64,000 bases of DNA, from the NCBI GenBank assembly GCA_964016985.1, contig OZ024830.1:17787691-17851690 (forward strand), given 5' to 3'. The notes under the pieces are model-generated. The model ran no database searches and had not been told where the DNA came from. It saw nothing but the letters and a program-made list of their open reading frames with translations. This document shows, piece after piece, positions 63,786-64,000 of the stretch (position 1 is the stretch's first letter; each line of letters begins with the position of its first letter). Origin of the DNA: Anodontia alba (lineage: Eukaryota > Mollusca > Bivalvia > Lucinida > Lucinidae). The translations under genes and the position numbers were made by a program.

Positions 63786-64000
63786 CAAACAGCATAGCCA
63801 TTTTTTTTCTAGAAATATCTAAATCGCATAGCCGGACATAGCCCAAAAGACGGAGCATCTGTGCAAAACGGGAAACTATTGTTAGGAAGTTGTCTGCTTT
63901 AATGTATACTTAACAGGTTAAAGCTTAAGGTTTCAGCCTCGAAACCTCTTTGATTTGTATGCATAAGCTGGACTCAGCCCCTTTCCGACGGCGGTTACTT

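Larger units (their letters stand above)
62588..64000. other. Region downstream of the LTR element
   Basis: Holds MITE-C copies (62609-62663, 63741-63785), the inverted retroelement end (62883-63031) and, at 63888-64000, a MITE-B-like tail. Between 63032 and 63730 I see no gene; one frame near 63080-63200 has a hydrophobic run (TTFIYISVLFAWLIL) without further support. Confidence 0.55.

Overview
The window reads as nuclear DNA of a mollusc, most likely a heterodont bivalve. It is AT-rich, carries one widely split Cys-loop receptor gene, and is crowded with palindromic MITE-like repeats, tRNA-derived SINE-like repeats and tandem arrays. The bivalve assignment is inference from the divergent receptor and the repeat style; no species marker is present.

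Layout. (1) 1823-50483, + strand: one complete nicotinic acetylcholine receptor-like subunit gene of eight coding exons. All splice junctions are GT/AG and phase-compatible; the total is 1293 nt, or 430 residues plus a stop. It has a signal peptide, a Cys-loop, vicinal cysteines, four membrane segments and an MA helix, but four of the five aromatic-box residues are replaced. (2) Intron 4 (12570-39724, 27 kb) holds a 21 kb foldback-like structure (14755-35816). Its two inverted arms are arrays of one 45-bp satellite, about 3.3 kb on the left and 11.3 kb on the right. Its tips are matching inverted repeats and its flanks are near-identical 9-bp sequences. The middle is about 3.6 kb of degenerate TTAGGG-like DNA plus about 2.8 kb of mixed repeats. 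(3) Exons 2, 6 and 7 each have local tandem copies of the exon start and/or its splice acceptor: one decayed copy beside exon 2, six decoys before exon 6, five before exon 7. (4) 50484-56241: intergenic MITEs and a 48-bp array. (5) 56242-62587: an intact, young LTR retrotransposon with 595-bp LTRs, a tRNA-Pro-type primer site, and a single 1587-residue Gag-Pol whose integrase lies before the reverse transcriptase (Gmr1-like order). (6) 62588-64000: repeats only.

Repeat family names used below are mine. MITE-A: ends CATYACGAAAACAYGCCTAT, 275-300 bp, central palindrome. MITE-B: palindrome around CAAATTGTCTCC/GGAGACAATTTG with AGCAGACGAC-like ends. MITE-C: 60-70 bp palindrome starting GCAAACAGTG. 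MITE-D: ends GGGCCCAGTTGTTCAAA. MITE-E: ends TACAGTCGAACCTCA. MITE-F: ends GAGCCGGGACACAGC. MITE-G: ends GAGCCAGCGCACGACA. Several copies abut receptor splice sites or the stop codon, so repeat insertion and local tandem duplication appear to have shaped this gene's architecture. A mariner transposase pseudogene lies in intron 6.
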